Assembly (NCBI GenBank): GCA_020523885.1
Contig: JAJAPY010000025.1
Span: forward strand, 1-37,912
Direction: 5' to 3'
DNA: 37,912 nucleotides
Source of the DNA: Candidatus Liberimonas magnetica
GTDB lineage: Bacteria > Elusimicrobiota > Endomicrobiia > Endomicrobiales > JAFGIL01
In this document: one piece after another, positions 25,686 to 32,607 of the stretch
Numbering within the stretch: the first letter of the stretch is position 1
Layout of the letters: each line of letters starts with the position of its first letter
Translations under genes and position numbers: made by a program
Notes under the pieces: generated by a model
Told to the model about the DNA's origin: nothing
The model's input: only the letters and a program-made list of their open reading frames with translations
Database searches by the model: none

Positions 25686-27698
25686 TTAGAATTTGTAACT
25701 TGCCTGTATATTTATTCTTCTTCCAAGTTCTTCCGAAGTTGACAGGTCGCCTGCAGGGATCAAACCTGTACCCGGTACACCCTCATAAAAGTTTTGATCG
25801 AACAGGTTAAACGCGCTTAGGGACGCATATATCCTGTCTTCTATAAATGCATAGCCTACACATAGATTCACAATTGTGTATGCTTTAAGACTGATCAGGG
25901 ATTCCGCCTGAGCTGCGTTGATGTAGTCATAAACAATGCTATCCACCCATTGCCCTGATAAATTTGCAGAGATGCCGTTTCTAAACTTCATGTCAAACCC
26001 GGCATTTACCCTGTTCTTTGGGTCATCCTGGCGCACCCAGTCTTTCTCATTTGTAAGGTTAGTGCCTGTGTTATCTTCTTTCTCTCTGGTTTGGGCATAC
26101 GTGTAATTCAACGTGCCTTTAAGCCAATCTGTAAATAACACATTGAAGCCAAGCATAGCTCCCACATTGTCGGCACCGCCGCTATTTTCAAAAGTAGTTG
26201 TAACGGACACTCCTGTTGGATCTATGGCATCTCTTGCTACAATAAAATCAGAATACTGGTTGTAGAATACCCCAACTTTCCCCTCTATAGTACTCAGCTT
26301 GTATCTATACTCTGCCTGGTATGCCGTGACCTGTTCCGGGCTAAGGTTCTGGTTGCCCAAAATTATGGCGGTGATGGGAACGAAAGCGCCTGCAAGAGGG
26401 TTAAACACAAGGCTTGTTGTCGTGCGGTCAAAATATGATTCCACAAGAGTCGGGTTGCGAAAAGCCTTGCTTACTGAACCTAAGATTGATTGGTCTTTGT
26501 TTATAGCATACAACAGAGCTCCCCTTGTAGAAACCTGGCTCTTTATAAGAGGATGGCTGTCATACCTGGCGCCCAGCACTAATTTTAATTGGTCCGTCAT
26601 CTGGTACTGGTCCTCCGCAAAGACTCCGTATATGTCCTGGGCATGGTCAGAGGATACGATTTCATTTTTTTGCATTCCTAGATTGCGGTAGTCAAGCCCC
26701 CAAACCAAGGAATGCGTGTTCCCGATTTCAAACGAATGCTGTAATTCCACATCAAAATTTGTTGTCTTAAAATACCAGACATCGCTCATAACCGGAAACT
26801 TTATAGACATATCAGCGTTTTTGACATAGGAGCGTATGCTAAGGGTTCCTAAGGTATATGCGGCCTGCGCATAATCATTATTATATCCGGAAGGGTTAAC
26901 CCCTACTCCCACGTTTTCACCACCGAAGAATTTTTGATTTAAGCCGTAGGCCCTGCCTGCCGAAAAAGAGAGTTTGCTTTTCTCCGATATTTTATAATCA
27001 ACAAGGGCATTGGCCCTGGATACCTGCCCGGCATCTTTAAGGGGCGTATCTTTCCATTCATCCAGTTTATCAAAACCTGCCGATACTTTATAGTCAACTT
27101 TTTGTGTAGTCTTTCCGTGAATGATAGATGTATTGAATAAGCTGGGAGTTCCTCCCCGCACATTGATATTTGTCCCGTTTATCTGTTCCGGTGTCTTGGT
27201 AATGATGTTTATTATCCCTGAATATGCATTGGCACCGTAAAGTGATGACCCGGGGCCGTTTATGATTTCTATACGCTCAATTTCATCCAGGCCGATTTGT
27301 TGCTGGTCCCATAACACAACGTTGTAAACGTCCCAGTCAATAGAGCGTCCGTCAATCATTACGAGCAGGAAATTGTTGTTCCCCTCATGGAAACCGCGTA
27401 TAAACACAAACCTATTCCTTGAGGAAATACTCGTGAGGTCTATGCCTGCTACCATCCGGATGGCCTCAGGAATGTTTGTTGCGCCGCTGTCTCGTATTTC
27501 TTGAGCTGTCACGACTTCAACCGAAGCCGGAGCTTCTGTCACAGGCTGTTCTCTTCTTGAAGCCGCTATAACTGACGGTATCTCCATAAAAAACAACTGC
27601 TCACCGCCTTGTTCCTCGCTATCTCCATAAGAAACCTGCGGGACAAAACAAAAACAAGCACAAACCAATGATGCAATGAGCCAAAACTCTTTTTTCAT
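25686..27698 (-). CDS. TonB-dependent outer-membrane receptor, copy 1
   Basis: This 670-residue protein has a signal peptide (about 1-25), a TonB-box-like LFFMEIPSVIAAS, a plug (EAPASVEVVTAQEIRDSG, IERIEIINGPGSSLYGANAYSGIINIIT) and a barrel ending QASYKF. It is the first gene of the eight-gene sensory operon. AAAGGAG is 6 nt before the ATG and two palindromes lie just upstream. It probably passes a ligand across the outer membrane to the adjacent binding protein. The ligand is unknown, and no TonB/ExbBD genes are in the window. Confidence 0.93.
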   Translation of the reverse strand: MKKEFWLIASLVCACFCFVPQVSYGDSEEQGGEQLFFMEIPSVIAASRREQPVTEAPASVEVVTAQEIRDSGATNIPEAIRMVAGIDLTSISSRNRFVFIRGFHEGNNNFLLVMIDGRSIDWDVYNVVLWDQQQIGLDEIERIEIINGPGSSLYGANAYSGIINIITKTPEQINGTNINVRGGTPSLFNTSIIHGKTTQKVDYKVSAGFDKLDEWKDTPLKDAGQVSRANALVDYKISEKSKLSFSAGRAYGLNQKFFGGENVGVGVNPSGYNNDYAQAAYTLGTLSIRSYVKNADMSIKFPVMSDVWYFKTTNFDVELQHSFEIGNTHSLVWGLDYRNLGMQKNEIVSSDHAQDIYGVFAEDQYQMTDQLKLVLGARYDSHPLIKSQVSTRGALLYAINKDQSILGSVSKAFRNPTLVESYFDRTTTSLVFNPLAGAFVPITAIILGNQNLSPEQVTAYQAEYRYKLSTIEGKVGVFYNQYSDFIVARDAIDPTGVSVTTTFENSGGADNVGAMLGFNVLFTDWLKGTLNYTYAQTREKEDNTGTNLTNEKDWVRQDDPKNRVNAGFDMKFRNGISANLSGQWVDSIVYDYINAAQAESLISLKAYTIVNLCVGYAFIEDRIYASLSAFNLFDQNFYEGVPGTGLIPAGDLSTSEELGRRINIQASYKF

Positions 27699-27722
27699 GA
27701 CTGCTCCTTTAATGATTCATTT

Positions 27723-27761
27723 ACCTTATTAATAAGGTTTTTTTCAATTTTAATTGAAAAA
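27723..27761. promoter_or_regulatory. Two adjacent perfect palindromes before the sensory operon
   Basis: ACCTTATTAATAAGGT (27723-27738) is a perfect 16-bp palindrome. Next to it TTTTTCAATT and AATTGAAAAA (27740-27761) form a second inverted repeat. Both lie 25-63 bp before the TBDR1 ATG. They may be operator sites or leader hairpins. Confidence 0.6.
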
Positions 27762-27874
27762 TATTGCTGATTTAACGAATGGGTCATTGCCGGGCTTGAT
27801 ATGACAATCCGGTTAAAACTTAAATGCCTTTCTGGATTCACGTTTTCACAGAAATGACAATCTAAAGTAATATA

Positions 27875-28041
27875 ATATTGATTGCAAATATTTTGCGTTA
27901 ACTTATTTAAAAATCAATATATTTAATTAAATATTTTTAACCTATTTAGGAAGGAACCTAAACTAACTTATTAAAGTCTCTAAAATATGCTATATTTTCC
28001 ATATATAAACTTAATCCACAATGTTATCCACATTATCCACA
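27875..28041. other. AT-rich tract with a cluster of DnaA boxes
   Basis: Two perfect TTATCCACA boxes lie head to tail at 28024-28032 and 28033-28041. A one-mismatch box TAATCCACA lies at 28012-28020. All point the same way, next to more than 100 bp of very AT-rich DNA. This is the make-up of an origin or a DnaA-controlled site. No dnaA, dnaN or other origin gene is present, so I do not call an origin. Confidence 0.55.
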
Positions 28042-28045
28042 GGCA

Positions 28046-28825
28046 TTAATTTTGCATATTCCAAATTATTCTAATACCTTCTAATGTTAGTTCAGGAATT
28101 ATAGCTTTTACTTCCTTTATATCACTTGTTATCAAAGGTGCCAACCCTCCGGTTGCTATAACCTTTGGTTTTGGCATCTCCTTACTGATTTTAGCTATTA
28201 TTGCTTCAACTAAGCCTACATATCCGTAATAAATGCCTGATTGTATTCCAGAAATAGTTGATTTTCCAATTATATTTTTTGTTTTCTTTATTTCGACTAA
28301 CGGCAATTTAGCTGTTTTTCTTGCCAGAGACTCTGCTGATACTAAAATACCCGGGACAATAGCTCCGCCAAGATATTCCCTATTTTTACTGATACAATCA
28401 AAAGTCGTGGCAGTTCCAAAATCTACTACTATTATCGGACCGCCAAAAAACTCATAGGCTGCAACTGCATCCGCTATCCTGTCAGCGCCTATCTCTTTTG
28501 GATTATCATATGAGATTTTCAGGTATTTTTGATTTATTGCTTCAACAAAAAACGGTTTTTTACCAAAATATTTATTTGATACTTCTTCAAAGGGGTCATT
28601 TAAGTATGGAACAACGCTTGCTATTGCGGCCGCTTTTATATTTTTATATTCTATCAAAGAATACCTGAGCAGGTCAAGAATCCTTAAAGCATATTCATCT
28701 GAAGTGCTGTTCGGGTCTGTAGCCAGCCTCCATATCTTGGCCGGGCCCTTAAGTGCTCTACCTGACTTTATTTTAAAAACACCTAAAGTTATATTAGTAT
28801 TTCCAATGTCTATGGCTAAAAGCAT
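28046..28825 (-). CDS. coaX: Type III pantothenate kinase
   Basis: CoaX phosphorylates pantothenate in the first step of CoA synthesis. The 259-residue protein has the family's ASKHA motifs: DIGNTNITLGVF at the start, the GADRIADAVAAYEFFG segment, VVDFGTATTFDCI with the catalytic Asp, and GGAIVPGI. The ATG at 28825 has no clear ribosome site. Array F ends five bases before it. It is the last gene after the fumarase genes, and its stop is 4 bp from the DnaA box cluster. Confidence 0.94.
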   Translation of the reverse strand: MLLAIDIGNTNITLGVFKIKSGRALKGPAKIWRLATDPNSTSDEYALRILDLLRYSLIEYKNIKAAAIASVVPYLNDPFEEVSNKYFGKKPFFVEAINQKYLKISYDNPKEIGADRIADAVAAYEFFGGPIIVVDFGTATTFDCISKNREYLGGAIVPGILVSAESLARKTAKLPLVEIKKTKNIIGKSTISGIQSGIYYGYVGLVEAIIAKISKEMPKPKVIATGGLAPLITSDIKEVKAIIPELTLEGIRIIWNMQN

Positions 28826-28830
28826 TTTTT

Positions 28831-28898
28831 CGGTAAAAGGTAGCTGGTAGATGGCAGACGGTTTTGCCGTTTCCCTTCTACCGTTTCCCGTTTACCCC
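28831..28898. repeat. Heptamer hairpin array F (fumB/coaX spacer)
   Basis: Arms 28831-28861 (GGTAAAA GGTAGCT GGTAGAT GGCAGAC) and 28867-28898 (inverted) share the words of arrays D and E. The right arm contains the TAA stop of the fumarase beta gene (28892-28894). The loop is 5 nt. Confidence 0.85.
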
Positions 28899-29419
28899 TC
28901 AAAAATATTATTTCCATTCACATCATTCGCCACTATTACAGGAAAATCTATCACTTCAAGTTTATGGATAGCTTCCGTTCCCAAGTCTTCAAAAGCTATT
29001 ATTTGGGAGCTTTTCACTTTTTTAGATAAAAGAGCCCCTATCCCGCCTGTAGCCGCAAGATAAACTGCACTATTTTTCTTCATAGCGTATACAACTTCAT
29101 CTGACCTGGGCCCTTTCCCTATAGTAGCTTTTAACCCTAAACTTAAAAGTAAAGGTGTATATTTATCCATCCTGTTTGACGTCGTAGGCCCGCAGGAGCC
29201 TATTATTTCGCCGGGTTTTGCAGGGCACGGCCCGCAGTAATAAATAACAGAGTTTTTTAGATCAAAAGGCAGGACTTGTTTTTTTTCTATTATTTCCACA
29301 AGCCTTTTGTGTGCCGCATCCCGGGCTGTATAAATCGTGCCTGAAAGCAAAATGCTGTCGCCAACCTTCAACTCACTTATTTTTTCTATTAATTTTGATA
29401 CAGTTAGGTTTCGTTCCAT
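28892..29419 (-). CDS. fumB: Fumarate hydratase class I, beta subunit
   Basis: The beta (C-terminal) chain of two-subunit class I fumarase or tartrate dehydratase interconverts fumarate and malate with the alpha chain. The 175 residues show GDSILLSGTIYTARDAAHKR, YYCGPCPAKPGEIIGSCGPTTSNRMD, IGKGPRSDEVV and VYLAATGGIGALLS. In most genomes it is adjacent to alpha. Here a foreign-looking gene and two repeat arms separate them. No clear ribosome site precedes the ATG. The symbol denotes the beta subunit, not the E. coli anaerobic isozyme. Confidence 0.92.
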   Translation of the reverse strand: MERNLTVSKLIEKISELKVGDSILLSGTIYTARDAAHKRLVEIIEKKQVLPFDLKNSVIYYCGPCPAKPGEIIGSCGPTTSNRMDKYTPLLLSLGLKATIGKGPRSDEVVYAMKKNSAVYLAATGGIGALLSKKVKSSQIIAFEDLGTEAIHKLEVIDFPVIVANDVNGNNIFEG

Positions 29420-29428
29420 ATTATTTTT

Positions 29429-29458
29429 AGCGTAGAGCGTATAGCATTTAGCGGATAG
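29429..29458. repeat. Heptamer array G, downstream arm
   Basis: Four units AGCGTAG, AGCGTAT, AGCATTT and AGCGGAT. It is the inverted counterpart of array H at 30047-30080. The two arms bracket the unknown gene at 29481-30041. Confidence 0.82.
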
Positions 29459-29480
29459 AAAATCAAACGTCCTTAAAAAT

Positions 29481-30041
29481 CTATTTTTGTGATCTTTTCT
29501 GTTTATCCTTTAGTTTTTTGTTTTGTATTTTTAATTTTTTAATTTGCTTCTCTAATTTCTCTTGCTCACTTATATAAGTTTTACAAACAAAGGTTTCAAT
29601 ATTATCTATTTGCTGTTCTACTAATTCTTCCTTATTATTAAACTTTCTTAACTCTGTCTTATTTTTTATATCGTTATGATATCTATATCTTCGAAATCTA
29701 TCTCCTATACAATTCCAAGCATTACAAATTAAAGGTATAAGACTTATTAATGAAGCAATAGAACCTGCTATGTATAACAACTCTAATCCAGTTTCATGCT
29801 CAAAAACAATAATACGATTATTGTTTTTATCTTCAACCAGCCATGCTGAACGATTAACATTAATACTATTAATACTAATGTTCGGAGTATGCTTTAAATA
29901 CTCAACTAATTCATGATAATCTGAACTATGGACACAGTTTTCACGAAATTTAACTGAAATAATATTTTTTAAAATTTTTATTTCAAACAATTTTTTAGCA
30001 GCATTAAATCTTTCTAAAAATTCTTGTCTTCTGTAATCCAT
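29481..30041 (-). CDS. Unknown membrane/coiled-coil protein lodged between fumarase genes
   Basis: I do not recognise this 186-residue protein. A mostly polar N-terminal half (about 1-85) is followed by one hydrophobic segment (about 88-108, LYIAGSIASLISLIPLICNAW). A basic patch (RFRRYRY) follows, then a Lys/Glu/Gln-rich coiled coil to the end (about 150-186). Its base composition is clearly more AT-rich than the neighbouring genes. AGGA lies 5 nt before the ATG. It interrupts the usual fumA-fumB pair and lies inside the loop of a heptamer hairpin whose arms are at 29429-29458 and 30047-30080. Insertion is therefore likely. A membrane effector is one guess among several and has no direct support. 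Confidence 0.7.
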   Translation of the reverse strand: MDYRRQEFLERFNAAKKLFEIKILKNIISVKFRENCVHSSDYHELVEYLKHTPNISINSINVNRSAWLVEDKNNNRIIVFEHETGLELLYIAGSIASLISLIPLICNAWNCIGDRFRRYRYHNDIKNKTELRKFNNKEELVEQQIDNIETFVCKTYISEQEKLEKQIKKLKIQNKKLKDKQKRSQK

Positions 30042-30046
30042 AATAT

Positions 30047-30080
30047 CCTATCCGCTATACGCTCTACGCTATCCGCTCTA
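30047..30080. repeat. Heptamer array H, upstream arm
   Basis: On the minus strand this reads AGCGGAT, AGCGTAG, AGCGTAT, AGCGGAT, the inverted partner of array G. It begins with the TAG stop of the fumarase alpha gene (30078-30080). Confidence 0.85.
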
Positions 30081-30920
30081 AATAATTTCCGTTATCCTTC
30101 TAAGCGAATGGCACTGCATGCTGACGGCAACGGGTAGCGATGCAATATGGCACGGGGCGGTTTCTATGTGCACTGCCAACGCGGTAGTGTCGCCTCCAAG
30201 GCCCATGGGTCCGATGCCTGTCTTGTTTATTTCTTTTAGAAGATCATCTTCAAGTTTGGCATAAATAGCGTCTTTTGAATACCGGCCGATTTCCCGTAAC
30301 AATGCTTTTTTTGATAAGAGGGCAACACTTGAGAAGCTTCCTCCGATACCTATGCCCACTACTAAAGGAGGGCAGGCATTGATACCTTTTGTCTTTACAG
30401 TGTCTAAAACAAATTCTTTTATAGCTTCAAGACCGCTTGACGGCGGAAGCATGACAAGCCTGCTTGCATTTTCAGTCCCGCCGCCCTTGGCCAGAAGCGT
30501 CACCTCAAGCTTATTCCCGGGCACTATCTCAGTATAAATTACAGCCGGCGTATTGTCATTACTATTAATTCTTTTTAAAGGATCGCTCACAATTGATTTG
30601 CGCAAATACCCATCTTTATACCCGATAGCCACGCCTTTATTTACCGCTTTTGACAGGTCCTCTCCGGTTATTTCCACATCCTGTCCGATTTTCAAAAATA
30701 TCTCCGCAATACCGGTATCCTGGCACAGGGCTATGTCCCGGTTTTTGGCAAGCCTTGCGTTTTCAAGGATCTGCCCGAGTATAGTTTTTGCGCTCTCGTT
30801 TTTTTCTTTTCCGAAAGAATCCTGCAAAGCTCTCCAGACATCTTCCCCAAGAAAATAATTTGCTTGTTTGCAAAGACTTTCAACTGTTTGAGTGATTTTA
30901 TTTGAATCTATCTGACGCAT
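30078..30920 (-). CDS. fumA: Fumarate hydratase class I, alpha subunit
   Basis: The alpha chain holds the labile 4Fe-4S cluster of class I fumarase. The 280-residue protein contains ALCQDTGIAEIF, NACPPLVVGIGIGGSF and HIETAPCHIASLPVAVSMQCHSLRR, which provide the expected Cys ligands, plus LAKGGGTENASRL. It follows the malic enzyme gene, so fumarate, malate and pyruvate interconversion are encoded together. The ATG at 30920 has no strong ribosome site. The symbol denotes the alpha subunit. Confidence 0.93.
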   Translation of the reverse strand: MRQIDSNKITQTVESLCKQANYFLGEDVWRALQDSFGKEKNESAKTILGQILENARLAKNRDIALCQDTGIAEIFLKIGQDVEITGEDLSKAVNKGVAIGYKDGYLRKSIVSDPLKRINSNDNTPAVIYTEIVPGNKLEVTLLAKGGGTENASRLVMLPPSSGLEAIKEFVLDTVKTKGINACPPLVVGIGIGGSFSSVALLSKKALLREIGRYSKDAIYAKLEDDLLKEINKTGIGPMGLGGDTTALAVHIETAPCHIASLPVAVSMQCHSLRRITEII

Positions 30921-30932
30921 AAATTCAGCGAT

Positions 30933-31019
30933 AAGCGGTAAGTTGTAAGGATTAAGTAAAACCTTTTTGCTGTCTTGTTTATATCTTAATTCTTACCGCT
31001 TAATCCTTAATCCTGATTA
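30933..31019. repeat. Heptamer hairpin array I (maeB/fumA spacer)
   Basis: Arms 30933-30956 (AAGCGGT AAGTTGT AAGGATT AAG) and 30985-31019 (inverted, GATTAAG/CGGTAAG words) flank a loop of about 28 nt. The right arm starts at the TAA stop of the malic enzyme gene (31017-31019). Confidence 0.82.
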
Positions 31020-32357
31020 CAAATGTATCTTCGACTTCTTTATCAGCCCTGTCTTCATCATGGTTTTAGTGATGGCACGGCTTCTTACTATCATTTCCCT
31101 TGCTTGTTTATACAGCTGGCCTTTGGACAGTTTTTTCTGGGCAACCTTTTGTTCTATAGCCTTTATCCCGACGCTTGCAGCAACCCTTGGATAAATCTCC
31201 CAGTCATCCATTGTAGGGAGTATCTTTTCAGGTGAAAGCTGGTTTGCCTTTATGCAATTGGCAAGCTCGTTGGATGCGGCTATGCACATTTCATCTGTTA
31301 TAGTATTTGCCCGTACATCCAGGGTACCGCGGAAAACACCGGGAAATCCCAGCGAATTGTTTACCTGGTTTAAAAAATCGCTTCTTCCTGTTGCGACTAT
31401 GGCGGCTCCTGCTTCTTTAGCTTCCCAGGGCCATATCTCCGGCACCGGGTTAGCGCATACAAAGACAATAGGGTTTTTTGCCATTTTAGCTATCCACTCT
31501 TTCTTTATCACATCCGGGCCCGGGGTGGATAATGCTACAACTATATCTGAATTTTCCAAAGCTTCAGGTATCTGGCCTATAACGTTTTGGCTGTTCGTTA
31601 TAGAACACATCTCCCACTTTTCATTATATTTACCTTCAAGATCGGTCCGGCCTTTATGTAAAGTACCTTTTGAATCTGTCATAATTATTTTGCCGGGGTT
31701 AGCTCCGTACGTCATAAGAAGCCTTGCTATACAGATATTTGCCGCACCTGCGCCTACAAGGGCGACCCTGGCATCGGCTATTTTTTTATTTACTATCTTT
31801 AATGCATTGATAAGGCCTGCAAGAGTGACCAGAGCAGTTCCCTGCTGGTCATCATGCCAGACAGGTATCCTGCATTCTTTTCTCAATATGTTCAAAATGG
31901 GGAAACATTTCGGCTGTTCTATGTCTTCAAGGTTGATCCCGCCAAAAGACGGCTGCAAAAGCTTGACCGTAGCAATAATAGTGTCTTTATCTTTTGTATC
32001 AAGGCATAGAGGGACAGCGTCAACACCGCCCAGGTATTTAAACAGGATAGCTTTGCCTTCCATGACAGGAAGCCCGGCTTCAGGCCCGATATCTCCAAGC
32101 CCAAGGACCCTTGTGCCGTCAGATACGACCGCGATAGTGTTCCATTTGCATGTATATTCATAAGCAAGCTCGAGGTTTGCCTCTATTTCCTTACAAACCT
32201 TTGCTACTCCCGGGGTATACCAGACGGAAAAATCGTTCATATCATTTATTCGGCATTTCGGGACTATCTCCATCTTCCCCTTGTAAAAAGAATGAAGCCT
32301 GCTTGATATCTGGGATGGCCTTTGAGCATTTTTTATCAATGTTTTTGAGTTTTTCAT
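31017..32357 (-). CDS. maeB: NAD(P)-dependent malic enzyme
   Basis: This enzyme decarboxylates malate to pyruvate. The 446-residue form lacks the phosphotransacetylase-like tail of long MaeB. It has FSVWYTPGVAKVCKEI with the catalytic Tyr, LGLGDIGPEAGLPVMEGKA, FKYLGGVDAVPLCLDT, the metal site around GINLEDIEQPKCF, WHDDQQGTA, and the Rossmann motif VALVGAGAANICIARLL. Cofactor preference cannot be read by eye. AGAGG is about 8 nt before the ATG. It leads the run maeB, fumA, unknown, fumB, coaX. Confidence 0.94.
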   Translation of the reverse strand: MKNSKTLIKNAQRPSQISSRLHSFYKGKMEIVPKCRINDMNDFSVWYTPGVAKVCKEIEANLELAYEYTCKWNTIAVVSDGTRVLGLGDIGPEAGLPVMEGKAILFKYLGGVDAVPLCLDTKDKDTIIATVKLLQPSFGGINLEDIEQPKCFPILNILRKECRIPVWHDDQQGTALVTLAGLINALKIVNKKIADARVALVGAGAANICIARLLMTYGANPGKIIMTDSKGTLHKGRTDLEGKYNEKWEMCSITNSQNVIGQIPEALENSDIVVALSTPGPDVIKKEWIAKMAKNPIVFVCANPVPEIWPWEAKEAGAAIVATGRSDFLNQVNNSLGFPGVFRGTLDVRANTITDEMCIAASNELANCIKANQLSPEKILPTMDDWEIYPRVAASVGIKAIEQKVAQKKLSKGQLYKQAREMIVRSRAITKTMMKTGLIKKSKIHL

Positions 32358-32376
32358 ATAACCTCTAACCTCTTTT

Positions 32377-32524
32377 AAATTAAACTTCGTTTAATTTTGA
32401 TTACAGTGATGAAAACCCTGATTACGGTGATTAACTACAGATTACATTGATTAATCCTCGTCGAAGTATCACTGTAATTGCAGTTATCAATCACTGTATC
32501 AGGGCTTAATCACTTTAATCAGTC
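32377..32524. repeat. Heptamer hairpin array J (upstream of malic enzyme)
   Basis: Long arms 32399-32455 and 32469-32524 are inverted runs of GATTACA, GTGATTA and similar units, the vocabulary of array B 19 kb away. Next to it AAATTAAAC/GTTTAATTT (32377-32397) is a separate perfect 9-bp stem. Confidence 0.8.
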
Positions 32525-32542
32525 TAATGTTTTTTATTAAAC

Positions 32543-32602
32543 AAAAAATGCCGAAAACCATTATAGAATCAGCTCTTTGTTTCTATTAATGGTACCCGGC
32601 AT
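32543..32602 (-). terminator. Intrinsic terminator after the GAF/HD-GYP gene
   Basis: A long imperfect stem pairs 32548-32568 with 32580-32602 (ATGCCGGGTACCATTAATAG on the minus strand) and is followed by a T-run (32543-32548). It lies 5 bp after the stop of the HD-GYP gene. Confidence 0.85.
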
Positions 32603-32607
32603 CTATA

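Noticed and set aside
27875-28041. Firm call of the chromosomal origin
   Set aside because: Only three boxes are visible and no origin-linked genes are present. Skew over the whole chromosome cannot be judged from this window.
31252-32163. 303-codon plus-strand frame
   Set aside because: It lies wholly antisense to the malic enzyme gene, which is well supported by motifs.
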